64,000 bases of DNA from Tenggerimyces flavus (GTDB lineage Bacteria > Actinomycetota > Actinomycetes > Propionibacteriales > Actinopolymorphaceae). Positions 29,077 through 37,592 of this stretch are shown one piece after another. How positions within the stretch are numbered: the stretch's first letter is position 1; each line of letters opens with the position of its first letter. Position numbers and translations under genes: made by a program. The notes under the pieces are model-generated. The model searched no databases. It was not told the DNA's origin and was given only the letters and a program-made list of their open reading frames with translations. The stretch lies in the NCBI RefSeq assembly GCF_016907715.1, contig NZ_JAFBCM010000001.1, positions 4,836,001 through 4,900,000 of the forward strand, read 5' to 3'.

Positions 29077-29152
29077 GTGATCATGTACGTGATCATGAAG
29101 GCCAACCCGGCGTATACGACCAGTCTGGCTTCATGATCACGTACATGATCAC
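29077..29152. repeat. Family B long hairpin, copy B2
   Basis: 24-bp arms as in B1 with a single bulge, and tip CCGGCGTATACGACCAG as in B3. It lies between the divergent rarA and DUF948 starts, 45 bp from the rarA ATG, so it may sit in a promoter region rather than at 3' ends like B1 and B3. Confidence 0.85.
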
Positions 29153-29218
29153 GGGCCAGGTCCGCGGCGAGTAGACCCGGCAAGGAAACCGACAGTGAGC
29201 GAGATAGGTTGAGGGGTT

Positions 29219-29641
29219 ATGACTGCCGGTGAAGTCGCGGGGCTGATCGCTGCTGCCGCGTTGCTCCTCTTGGTCGGGTTGCTCGCCTACCCGATTCTCA
29301 AGCTGGGCAAGGTGTTGGACGAGACGCGCCTGCTCGTGCGCGGGGTGTCGGACGAGACCGTGCCGCTGCTGGGCGAGGTCACCACGACCGTGACCACGAC
29401 GAACGCCCAGCTCGAGCGGGTCGACGCGATCACCTCGAACGCCGAGACACTGTCCAGCAACATCGCCGGGATGTCGTCGCTGTTCGCCGCGACGCTGGGC
29501 GGGCCGCTGGTCAAGATCGCCGCGTTCTCCTACGGCGTCCGCCGCGCGCTCGGCGTGCAGGAACGCCGCGACCTCGAGCGCCGAGTGCGAGCCGACATCA
29601 AGGCGAAGAAGACCGCCCGCCGACGAGGAGCGCCCCGATGA
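29219..29641 (+). CDS. DUF948 domain-containing membrane protein
   Basis: 140 residues: TM at about 5-27, then a long amphipathic helix ([20 protein letters not shown] and a Thr-rich [15 protein letters not shown] stretch) and a basic C-terminus. DUF948 proteins are conserved next to alaS in actinobacteria; function is not established. ATG 29219 has a GAGGGG SD. It overlaps the next gene by 4 bp. Confidence 0.9.
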   Translation: MTAGEVAGLIAAAALLLLVGLLAYPILKLGKVLDETRLLVRGVSDETVPLLGEVTTTVTTTNAQLERVDAITSNAETLSSNIAGMSSLFAATLGGPLVKIAAFSYGVRRALGVQERRDLERRVRADIKAKKTARRRGAPR

Positions 29642-29937
29642 AGAGACTGTTCTGGCTGGCGGTCGGCGTCGCCGTCGGCGTCGTCGTGGTCCGCAAGCTG
29701 AGCCAGCGCGCCGACTCGTTCACGCCGCAGGGTCTGGCCGAAGCCGTCCAAAGTCTCGGCAAGCAGATCAAGGCGTTCGGCGAAGAGGTACGTGCCGGCA
29801 TGGAGTCCCGCGAGGACGAGCTCCGCGACGCCCTGGCGCTGGGCGACGCGCACCCGAACGGGCACTCGGGCCTCGACTCCGATGCCGCCGCACGACTGCA
29901 TCGCAACCCCGACGCGCAGTGGCGGGAAGGAAACTAG
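29638..29937 (+). CDS. Small membrane protein (DUF6167-like)
   Basis: 99 residues starting [20 protein letters not shown], a single TM, followed by an amphipathic helix ([19 protein letters not shown]) and a hydrophilic tail. It occurs between the DUF948 gene and alaS in many actinobacteria. No enzymatic motif is seen. It is translationally coupled to DUF948 (ATGA overlap) and ends 5 bp before alaS, so the three form one operon. Confidence 0.85.
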   Translation: MKRLFWLAVGVAVGVVVVRKLSQRADSFTPQGLAEAVQSLGKQIKAFGEEVRAGMESREDELRDALALGDAHPNGHSGLDSDAAARLHRNPDAQWREGN

Positions 29938-29942
29938 CCAAC

Positions 29943-32627
29943 ATGGAGACCGCGGAGATCCGCCGTCGGTTCCTGTCGTTCTTCGAAGAACGCGGTCACA
30001 CCGCCGTCCCGAGCGCCTCGCTGCTGCTCGACGATCCCAACCTGCTGTTCGTCAATGCCGGCATGGTGCAGTTCAAGCCGTACCTGCTCGGCCAGGAGAC
30101 GCCGCCGTACCCGCGCGCCACCAGCGTGCAGAAGTGCGTCCGCACCCTCGACATCGAGGAGGTCGGCAAGACCACGCGGCACAACACGTTCTTCCAGATG
30201 AACGGCAACTTCTCCTTCGGCGACTACTTCAAGGAACGCGCGATCGAGCTCGCGTGGGACCTGTGCACGCGCCCGGAGAACGAGGGCGGCTTCGGCCTCG
30301 ACGAGTCCAAGCTCTGGGTCTCGGTCTACCTCGAGGACGACGAGGCCGCGCGCATCTGGACCCAGAAGATCGGCATCTCGCCGAATCGCCTTGTCCGCAT
30401 GGGCATGGCCGACAACTTCTGGTCGATGGGCGTCCCCGGCCCCTGCGGTCCGTGCAGCGAGATCCACCTCGACCGCGGCCCGGAGTACGGTCCCGACGGC
30501 GGCCCCGAGTTCGACCTCGGCGGCGACCGGTTCCTGGAGTTCTGGAACCTCGTCTTCATGCAGTACGAGCGCGGCGACGGCCCGGGCAAGGAGGGCTACC
30601 CGATCCTGGGCGAGCTCCCCGCCAAGAACATCGACACCGGCATGGGCTTGGAGCGCATGGCGTTCCTGCTGCAGGGCGTCGACAACAACTACGAGACCGA
30701 CGAGATCTACCCGGTCCTCGACCGCGCCGCCGACCTCGCCGGCCGCAAGTACGGCGACGACCACGACACCGACGTCCGTCTCCGGGTGGTCGCTGACCAC
30801 GTCAGGTCCGCGCTGATGATCGTCGGCGACGGCGTGACCCCCGGCAACGAGGGCCGCGGCTACGTCCTGCGCAGGATCATCCGCCGCGCCGTACGCCAGA
30901 TGCGCCTGCTGGGCTACGAGGACCACGCGATGCCGGAGCTGCTCCCGGTGAGCCTCGGGCGGATGAAGAACTCCTACCCCGAGCTCCAGCAGGAGTGGGA
31001 GCGCATCCACACCGTGATCGACGGCGAGGAGGAGGCGTTCCGCCAGACGCTCCGCAGCGGCACGCAGATCTTCGACCTCGCGGTCGACGAGACGAAGAAG
31101 GCCGGCGGCAGCAGCCTGGCCGGCGCGCAGGTCTTCCAGCTGCACGACACGTTCGGCTTCCCGTTCGACCTCACCCTCGAGATGGCGGCCGAGCGCGGCC
31201 TGTCCGTCGACGAGGAGGGCTTCCGCCGGCTGATGACCGAGCAGCGGCAGCGCGCCAAGGACGACGCGCGGTCGAAGAAGACCGGGCACGCCGACCTGTC
31301 CGCGTTCCGCGGCATCGCCGACAGCCTGGGCCGCCAGGTCGAGTTCACCGGGTACGACGAGGTCGACTCCGACGCGAGCATCGCCGGTCTGCTGATGGAC
31401 GGCGCACCAGTGACCGTCGCCCGCGAGGGCGACATGGTCGACGTCGTTCTCGACCGTTCGCCCTTCTACGCCGAGGGCGGTGGCCAGCTCGCCGACGAGG
31501 GCCTGATCGAGCTCGCCAACGGCGCGCTGATCGAGGTACACGACGTCCAGTCGCCGTTGACCGGGTTGATCGTGCACCGCGCGAAGGTCGCCCGCGGCGA
31601 GGTCGTCACCGGTGCCGCGGCGCACGCTGCCGTCGACATCGAACGCCGCCGCGCGATCTCGCGTGCGCACACCGCCACGCACATGGTGCACAAGGCTTTC
31701 CGCGAGGCCCTCGGCGAGAGCGCCGCGCAGGCCGGTTCGGAGAACGCGCCGGGGCGGTTCCGCTTCGACTTCACCTCGTCGGGTCCCGTGCCCCCGGCCG
31801 TGCTTGCCGAGGCGGAGGAACGCGTCAACGCGCTGCTGCTCGCCGACCTCGCGGTGACCGCCGAGGTGATGCCGATCGCCGAGGCGCGCTCGATGGGCGC
31901 GATGGCGCTGTTCGGCGAGAAGTACGGCACCGAGGTGCGTGTCGTCTCCGTCGGCGACTGGGCGCGCGAGCTGTGCGGTGGCACGCACGCCGGCCGTTCC
32001 GGCCAGCTCGGCGTCGTCAAGCTGCTGGGGGAGTCGTCGATCGGTTCCGGCGTACGTCGGGTCGAGGCGCTCGTCGGCGCGGACGCGTACCGCTTCCTCG
32101 CCCGCGAGCACGTGCTCGTCGCGCAGCTGTCCGAGGCACTGAAGGCGCGGCCCGAGGAGCTGCCCGACCGGGTCGCCGGCATCGTCGAGCGGCTGCGGGT
32201 CGCGGAGAAGGAGCTCGAGCGCGTCCGTGTCCAGCAGGTGCTGGCCGCGGCGGGCGAGCTCGCGGCGAACCCGATCGACGTGTTCGGCGTCGCGTACGTC
32301 GGCACGGTCGTCGAGGGTGCCGGCGGCAACGACCTGCGCAAGCTCGCGCTCGACATCCGCGGCCGGATGGCGAACGACCGCCCCGCAGTCGTGACCGTCG
32401 TCGGCACCGCGAACGACCGCCCGTCGGTCGTCATCGCGCTGAACGACCAGGCCCAGGCCTGGCGGCTGTCCGCCGGCGACCTGGTCAAGGTCGCGGCCGG
32501 CACGCTCGGCGGTAGCGGCGGCGGCAAGGCCGACGTGGCGCAGGGCGGCGGCACCGATCCGAGCAAGGCGGCCGACGCCGTCCGCGAGGTCGAGTCGGCC
32601 ATCGGTGCCAAGGTGACGAGCGGCTAG
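29943..32627 (+). CDS. alaS: Alanyl-tRNA synthetase
   Basis: Class II synthetase with editing, 894 residues. Aminoacylation core with [15 protein letters not shown] and [20 protein letters not shown]; editing domain with zinc ligands in [13 protein letters not shown] and [16 protein letters not shown]-terminal DHHA1-like domain with Gly-rich [18 protein letters not shown] 29943 has SD ggaaggaa. The TAG stop at 32625-32627 is formed by target TA plus the first G of element D2. Confidence 0.96.
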   Translation: METAEIRRRFLSFFEERGHTAVPSASLLLDDPNLLFVNAGMVQFKPYLLGQETPPYPRATSVQKCVRTLDIEEVGKTTRHNTFFQMNGNFSFGDYFKERAIELAWDLCTRPENEGGFGLDESKLWVSVYLEDDEAARIWTQKIGISPNRLVRMGMADNFWSMGVPGPCGPCSEIHLDRGPEYGPDGGPEFDLGGDRFLEFWNLVFMQYERGDGPGKEGYPILGELPAKNIDTGMGLERMAFLLQGVDNNYETDEIYPVLDRAADLAGRKYGDDHDTDVRLRVVADHVRSALMIVGDGVTPGNEGRGYVLRRIIRRAVRQMRLLGYEDHAMPELLPVSLGRMKNSYPELQQEWERIHTVIDGEEEAFRQTLRSGTQIFDLAVDETKKAGGSSLAGAQVFQLHDTFGFPFDLTLEMAAERGLSVDEEGFRRLMTEQRQRAKDDARSKKTGHADLSAFRGIADSLGRQVEFTGYDEVDSDASIAGLLMDGAPVTVAREGDMVDVVLDRSPFYAEGGGQLADEGLIELANGALIEVHDVQSPLTGLIVHRAKVARGEVVTGAAAHAAVDIERRRAISRAHTATHMVHKAFREALGESAAQAGSENAPGRFRFDFTSSGPVPPAVLAEAEERVNALLLADLAVTAEVMPIAEARSMGAMALFGEKYGTEVRVVSVGDWARELCGGTHAGRSGQLGVVKLLGESSIGSGVRRVEALVGADAYRFLAREHVLVAQLSEALKARPEELPDRVAGIVERLRVAEKELERVRVQQVLAAAGELAANPIDVFGVAYVGTVVEGAGGNDLRKLALDIRGRMANDRPAVVTVVGTANDRPSVVIALNDQAQAWRLSAGDLVKVAAGTLGGSGGGKADVAQGGGTDPSKAADAVREVESAIGAKVTSG

Positions 32628-32804
32628 GCCGTGTCTGACAAAGAGCGTCGGCTAGCGCGCGCAGCGCGCCTGCGCGCGGCGCATCCGCGCCCGGCTGGGC
32701 GTGGTACAGGAGGAATTCATATTCGTAATATGGGTGACGAACTGAACCGCGGTCAGGCGGGATGCGGGGTGTCGCGCGCACGGCGATATTTGGCAGACAG
32801 GGCC
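32627..32804 (+). mobile_element. Family D foldback MITE-like element, copy D2 (178 bp)
   Basis: Exactly the same length as D1. Left end GGCCGTGTCTGACAAAGAGCG, right end (opposite strand) GGCCCTGTCTGCCAAATATCG, 17 of 21 matching. Flanking TA at 32625-32626 and 32805-32806; the longer CTAG is also present on both sides. The centre diverges from D1 but keeps a tip hairpin (CATATT-cgt-AATATG; CGTAC...GTACG in D1). No coding capacity. It separates alaS from ruvX, normally adjacent, and ends 4 bp before the ruvX start. Confidence 0.82.
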
Positions 32805-32808
32805 TAGG

Positions 32809-33309
32809 GTGCGTACAGGCGTACGCTTGGCCGTCGATGTCGGCACGGTCCGGATCGGGGTCGCACGGAGCGATCCGTCCGGGTTCCTCGCGGTTCCGGT
32901 CGAAACGGTGCGCCGCGGCGACGGTGACCTCGAACGGCTGGCCACTTTGGCCGCGGAGTACGAGATCCTCGAGGTCGTCGTCGGCCTGCCGCTCTCGCTC
33001 TCGGGGAAGGAAGGGCCGTCGGCGCAGGCCGCGAGGGACTTCGCCGGTGCCCTCGCCGGGCGTGTCGCTCCCATCCCGGTGCGGCTCGTTGACGAGAGAC
33101 TGTCGTCGGTGAGTGCCCAGCAGGCCTTCCACGCGAGTGGTGTGGACACGCGCGGGGCCCGTGGCCGGCTTGACCAGGCCGCCGCCGTGGTTATTCTGCA
33201 GAGCGCCCTCGACGCAGAACGGAGCACCGGGAATCCGGCCGGCGAGGTCGTACCAGGGGGCACAGAATCACAAGATAAAGGGACGAACGTGACCGGACCG
33301 AAGCGGTGA
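32809..33309 (+). CDS. ruvX: Holliday junction resolvase-like RuvX (YqgF)
   Basis: 166 residues with the YqgF RNase H-like fold: LAVDVGTVRIGVARSD (catalytic Asp), VVGLPLSLSGKEG, VRLVDERLSSVSAQ, and a final RGRLDQAAAVVILQ. In E. coli YqgF processes pre-16S rRNA 5' ends. GTG 32809 gives the family start. There is no strong SD; the nearest is agggc inside the right end of D2. A GATATT hexamer in D2 (about 32785) could be a -10. The stop overlaps mltG. Confidence 0.92.
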   Translation: MRTGVRLAVDVGTVRIGVARSDPSGFLAVPVETVRRGDGDLERLATLAAEYEILEVVVGLPLSLSGKEGPSAQAARDFAGALAGRVAPIPVRLVDERLSSVSAQQAFHASGVDTRGARGRLDQAAAVVILQSALDAERSTGNPAGEVVPGGTESQDKGTNVTGPKR

Positions 33310-35171
33310 GCGAAGCTCCCGAGCAGGGTTCGGCGCGCCACCGGGCGACCAGCCCGGGACGCCGGCGCGCGACTCCTCCACCGCCGCAGGACGACGAGCT
33401 GAACCTGTTCGGCGACGGCGGCCAGTACGGCGAAGACCCCGTGCCTCGCTACCAGTCCGACGCGCTCGGGGAGTACCTCGCCGAGGAGCTCGAGGCGGGC
33501 CAGCCGGTTCAGGAGTCGGACTACTTCCGTACGAACGATCGGCGCTCACCTCGTACCGAGGACGTCGCCGGCTACCTCGCCTCGGACGACCCCGGCTACC
33601 CGAGCGGTCCCGCCGAGCCCCACCACGATCCCTATCGTGACTCGTACCGCGACCCGCTGACCGACCCGTTGGCGCAGCCCGCGCACGACCCGCTCAGCGA
33701 GCCGCACGACCCGCTGACCGATCCGCTCGCGGACCCGCGCGCGGGCCAGGGCAACTACGCGGACGAGTCCCTGTACCGCCCGGCGGCCTCGGACCCGACA
33801 CCCGAGCCCGAGCGCACCTGGCGGCCGGACCCCGAGCCGGAGCCGCAGGCTCCGCCGCCTCCCGCGCCGCTCCCGCCGGCCGAGGACCAGTACGCCGCAC
33901 GCCGCGCGATCCCTCGCGACGACGAGCCGATCAGCCTGTTCGGCGAGGAGCAGCACCTCCCGCCACCGGCCCCGCCGGCACAGCCGGCCCAGCCGGTCCA
34001 GCCGCGCAGCCGCGCAGCGACCCCGGGCGGCGGCGACCACGACCCGAAGGTGCAGGCGGAGGACGCCGGCCTCGGCGACCTCGGCTTCCGGAGCAGCGGC
34101 CGCGTACGGCATCGCCGGTTCCGCGGCTGCCTCGCCGTCCTGATCGCGCTCGCCGTCCTCGGCGGTGGCATCGGGTTCGCCGTCCTCAAGGGCCAGAGCT
34201 TCCTCGTCGGCAAGTTGACCACGCCCGACTACAGCGGTGCGGGGACCGGCAAGGTCACGATCGAGGTGAAGGCCGGCGAGACCTCGACCAAGATCGGTGC
34301 GACGCTCGAGAACAAGGACGTGGTGAAGAGCGCCAAGGCGTTCACGACCGCGGCGAAGTCCGACCAGCGGTCGCGGTCGATCCAGCCCGGCTTCTACAAC
34401 CTGCGCTCGCAGATGAGCGCCGCGGCCGCGCTCGCGCTGCTGCTCGACCCGAAGTCGCGCGTCCTGGAACGAGTGACGATCGCCGAGGGACTGCGGCTCA
34501 AGGTCATCCTGGACACGCTGTCCAAGCAGACCAAGCTCCCGCGAGCGGACTTCGACGCGGCGTTGAAGAACCCGGCGGGGCTGGGCATGCCCGCGTACGC
34601 GAAGAAGCCCGAGGGCTTCCTGTACCCGGCCACCTACGACATCGATCCGGGGACGACGGCGGAGAGCCTGCTGACCCAGATGGTGACCCGCTACAACGAG
34701 GAGGCCGACCAACTCGGGCTCGTCGACGGCGCCAAGGGCGTCGGCAGGTCGCCGCTGCAGGTGATGACGATCGCCAGCCTGGTCCAGGCCGAAGCACGCC
34801 GCCCGGAGGACTTCGGCAAGGTGGCGCGCGTCATCTACAACCGGCTCGCCAAGGGACAGAAGCTGCAGTTCGACTCGACCGTGCACTACGCGGTCGGCAA
34901 GTTCGACAAGGTGTCCAGCACGGCGAAGGACCGGGCCAGCACGAACCCGTACAACACCTACAAGTACGTCGGCCTGCCGCCCGGTCCGATCAACGCGCCT
35001 GGTGAGGACGCGCTGATCGCGGCACTCGAACCCACCGCTGGCGACTGGTTGTTCTTCGTCACGACCAACCCGGACACGGGGGAGACGAAGTTCGCCACGA
35101 CCGGGGAGCAGTTCGAGGTGTACGCGCAGGAGTTCCAGCAATGGTGCCGAGACAACAGCGGGCGATGCTGA
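33306..35171 (+). CDS. mltG: Endolytic murein transglycosylase MltG
   Basis: Cleaves nascent glycan strands and so limits peptidoglycan chain length. The 621-residue protein is unusually long at the N-terminus: about 270 disordered residues rich in Pro/Asp/Glu, including DPLTDPLADP-type repeats. Then a TM (about 275-294), a LysM-like region and the YceG catalytic domain (IASLVQAEARRPEDFGKVA with catalytic Glu near 490, and GLPPGPINAPGEDAL). GTG overlaps the ruvX stop. Confidence 0.94.
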   Translation: MSEAPEQGSARHRATSPGRRRATPPPPQDDELNLFGDGGQYGEDPVPRYQSDALGEYLAEELEAGQPVQESDYFRTNDRRSPRTEDVAGYLASDDPGYPSGPAEPHHDPYRDSYRDPLTDPLAQPAHDPLSEPHDPLTDPLADPRAGQGNYADESLYRPAASDPTPEPERTWRPDPEPEPQAPPPPAPLPPAEDQYAARRAIPRDDEPISLFGEEQHLPPPAPPAQPAQPVQPRSRAATPGGGDHDPKVQAEDAGLGDLGFRSSGRVRHRRFRGCLAVLIALAVLGGGIGFAVLKGQSFLVGKLTTPDYSGAGTGKVTIEVKAGETSTKIGATLENKDVVKSAKAFTTAAKSDQRSRSIQPGFYNLRSQMSAAAALALLLDPKSRVLERVTIAEGLRLKVILDTLSKQTKLPRADFDAALKNPAGLGMPAYAKKPEGFLYPATYDIDPGTTAESLLTQMVTRYNEEADQLGLVDGAKGVGRSPLQVMTIASLVQAEARRPEDFGKVARVIYNRLAKGQKLQFDSTVHYAVGKFDKVSSTAKDRASTNPYNTYKYVGLPPGPINAPGEDALIAALEPTAGDWLFFVTTNPDTGETKFATTGEQFEVYAQEFQQWCRDNSGRC

Positions 35172-36004
35172 GCTCCACGCAGCATCACTGCGCTGTCCTG
35201 GGCAAGCCGATCGCGCACTCGTTGTCGCCCGTGCTGCATCGCACGGCGTACGCGGAGCTCGGGCTGGACTGGACGTACTCGGTGCACGAGGTGGACGAGG
35301 CCGGGCTCGCCGCGTTCGTCGACGGGGTGGACGCCTCGTGGCGCGGGCTGTCGCTGACGATGCCGTTGAAGCGCGCGGCGATCCCGTTGTGCGACGAGGT
35401 GGACGAGGTCGCGCGTACGGTCACCGCGGTCAACACGCTGCTGCTCGACGAGAACGGCCGGCGGCGCGGTACCAACACCGACGTCCCGGGCATGGTGGCG
35501 GCGTTGCGCGAACGCGGTGTCGACGCGGTCGAGTCCGCGCTGCTGTTGGGCGTCGGTGCGACGGCCTGCTCCGCGGTCGCCGCGCTCGCGTCGCTTGGCG
35601 CCAGGACGGTGATGGCGGTCGCGCGGAACGCCGCGACCGCGGGCGAGCTGCGGGCGGTCGCGGAACGCTGCGGCGTCGAGGTCGCGCTTGTGTCGTTCGA
35701 CGACCTCGGCTCGCTCGACGCCGCGGACGTCGCCGTGTCGACCGTTCCCGACGCCGCGTCGGCCGTCGTCGCCGACACCGTCGTGAAGCGCGTGGGCACG
35801 ATCTTCGAGGTGCTGTACGACCCGTGGCCGACGGTGCTCGCGGCAGCGGGGGAGCAGGCCGGCCGGACCGTCGTCGGCGGCTTCGATCTGCTCGTACACC
35901 AGGCGGCGTTGCAGGTCGAGCTGATGACGGAACGTACGCCCGCGCCGCTCGCCGCGATGCGTTCCAGCGGTGTCGCGGCGTTGCGAGCAAGATGGGGTAA
36001 GTGA
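35141..36004 (+). CDS. aroE: Shikimate dehydrogenase
   Basis: NADPH-dependent reduction of 3-dehydroshikimate. Shikimate-binding AHSLSPVLH, catalytic Lys in LTMPLKRAAIP, Asp in GTNTDVPGM, nucleotide loop LLGVGATACSAVAAL, and C-terminal GFDLLVHQAALQ. ATG 35141 (287 residues) has AGGAG 8 nt upstream but overlaps mltG by 31 bp; ATG 35165 is an alternative with a shorter overlap and poor SD. The stop overlaps the FAD oxidoreductase by 4 bp. Confidence 0.93.
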   Translation: MVPRQQRAMLSSTQHHCAVLGKPIAHSLSPVLHRTAYAELGLDWTYSVHEVDEAGLAAFVDGVDASWRGLSLTMPLKRAAIPLCDEVDEVARTVTAVNTLLLDENGRRRGTNTDVPGMVAALRERGVDAVESALLLGVGATACSAVAALASLGARTVMAVARNAATAGELRAVAERCGVEVALVSFDDLGSLDAADVAVSTVPDAASAVVADTVVKRVGTIFEVLYDPWPTVLAAAGEQAGRTVVGGFDLLVHQAALQVELMTERTPAPLAAMRSSGVAALRARWGK

Positions 36005-37587
36005 CGAACGAACGGGGATCCGACCGCAGGACCGTGCTGCGCCTCGCGGCGCTCGCAGGGGTGGCGGTCACGACGGGCTGCGGCACCGGCGGCAACGGCG
36101 CGACGCCACTGCCCTCGAAGACACCGAGCATCGCGCGGAACCCGCAGGGTCCGACACCTACGCCGGTGCGGCCCAGCGCCAGCCCACCGACGTTCTCGCC
36201 GTCGCCGGTTCCCGCGCCGACGGCGACCGCTCCGCCCACCCCGATCGCGACGGCCCGTGCGACCGCACCCGCGGCGGCGGACTGGAACGCGTTGTCCAAG
36301 GGGCTGCGCGGCGACCTGCTGCGTTCCGGCCCGGCGTACGACACCGGCCGCACGCTGTTCAACCCGCGCTACGACAACGTCAAGCCAGCAGCCGTCGTCC
36401 GCTGCGCCGAGCCCGCCGACGTCGCCGAGTCGATCGCGTTCGCACGCAGGTTCGGCCTCCCGATCGTCTCGCGCAGCGGCGGTCATTCCTACGTCGGTGC
36501 GTCGACGCGGGCGGGCGGGATGGTGCTCGACGTGCGTCCGATGGCCGACATCACCGTCGGGTCGGGCACAGCACGGATCGGCGCCGGCGCACAACTCGAG
36601 TCGGTCTACTCCATCCTCGGTGCGCGCGGCCGCGTCGTGCCGGGAGGGACGTGCCCCACAGTCGGCATCGCGGGGCTCGCGCTCGGCGGCGGTGAGGGGC
36701 TGGCCACCCGCAAGTTCGGCTTGACGTGCGACGCGATCCAGTCGCTGCAGCTCGTCACCGCGGACGGGAAGATCCGCACGGTCGACGCAAACCACGATCC
36801 CGAGCTGTACTGGGCCTGCCGCGGTGGTGGCGGCGGCACGTTCGGCGTGGTGACCGCCTTTCAGATGAAGACGTTCCCGTCGCCGACGTTCTCCTCGTTC
36901 CGCGCGACCTGGTCATGGTCCAACGCAGGCGCGGTGCTGCGTGGTTGGCAGAACAGGATGCGCGCGGTCGGCGACAACGTCTGGGCCAACCTGCACCTGC
37001 AGACGACGTCGGGCGGGAGCCGGTCCGCGGTGGTGTTCGGCGTGACGTACGACAACGATCCGAACGACCAGCTGGCCAAGCTCGTCGCCGCGGTGGGCAA
37101 GGACCCGAGCGGAACGTCGATCAGGCGCAACCGCAAGCTCGGCCCGCTCGGTGGCTCGGACCGGGTGACGTTCTTCGCCGGCAGCGACGTGCTGAAGGCA
37201 CCGATCCCCGCGGCCGGCATCGACGCCGTGCTCGCGGTCGTCAACCGGGCCGTTGCCGCGAAGCTGCAGGCCGACGCGATCTTCGACCCGCTCGGAGGAG
37301 CTGCCGGACGCGTCGGGGCGGACGCGACCGCGTTCCCGTGGCGGTCGGCGTTCGCGACGATCCAGTGGTACGCCGAGCGGGGCCGCACGACCACGGCCGC
37401 AGCGGAGAAGTGGGTGAGCGACAGCCATGCCTCGGTGCGCGCGTCGTCGGCCGGCGCGTACGTCAACTACCTCGAGCCGTCGCGACCGGGCGCCCACCCG
37501 TACTTCGGGACGCACCTGAAGCGGCTGCGGGCGGTGAAGGCGAAGTACGACCCGGGCAACGTGTTCCGCCCGGGCTACGTACTCTGA
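36001..37587 (+). CDS. Tat-exported FAD-dependent oxidoreductase (berberine-bridge type)
   Basis: 528 residues. The N-terminus SDRRTVLRLAALAGVAVTTG is a twin-arginine signal; a TTGC site (Cys27) suggests a possible lipoprotein. A Pro/Thr linker runs to about residue 95. Then the PCMH FAD domain with SRSGGHSYVG (His162) and PGGTCPTVGIAG (Cys218), the two positions that bind FAD bicovalently in this family. The C-terminal BBE motif is YDPGNVFRPGYV. It probably oxidises a sugar, alcohol or natural product outside the membrane; substrate unknown. GTG overlaps the aroE stop. Confidence 0.9.
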   Translation: MTNERGSDRRTVLRLAALAGVAVTTGCGTGGNGATPLPSKTPSIARNPQGPTPTPVRPSASPPTFSPSPVPAPTATAPPTPIATARATAPAAADWNALSKGLRGDLLRSGPAYDTGRTLFNPRYDNVKPAAVVRCAEPADVAESIAFARRFGLPIVSRSGGHSYVGASTRAGGMVLDVRPMADITVGSGTARIGAGAQLESVYSILGARGRVVPGGTCPTVGIAGLALGGGEGLATRKFGLTCDAIQSLQLVTADGKIRTVDANHDPELYWACRGGGGGTFGVVTAFQMKTFPSPTFSSFRATWSWSNAGAVLRGWQNRMRAVGDNVWANLHLQTTSGGSRSAVVFGVTYDNDPNDQLAKLVAAVGKDPSGTSIRRNRKLGPLGGSDRVTFFAGSDVLKAPIPAAGIDAVLAVVNRAVAAKLQADAIFDPLGGAAGRVGADATAFPWRSAFATIQWYAERGRTTTAAAEKWVSDSHASVRASSAGAYVNYLEPSRPGAHPYFGTHLKRLRAVKAKYDPGNVFRPGYVL

Positions 37588-37592
37588 CCCTC

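Noticed and set aside
29934-32111. 725-codon antisense frame opposite alaS
   Set aside because: Shadow frame; all class II synthetase motifs are on the plus strand.
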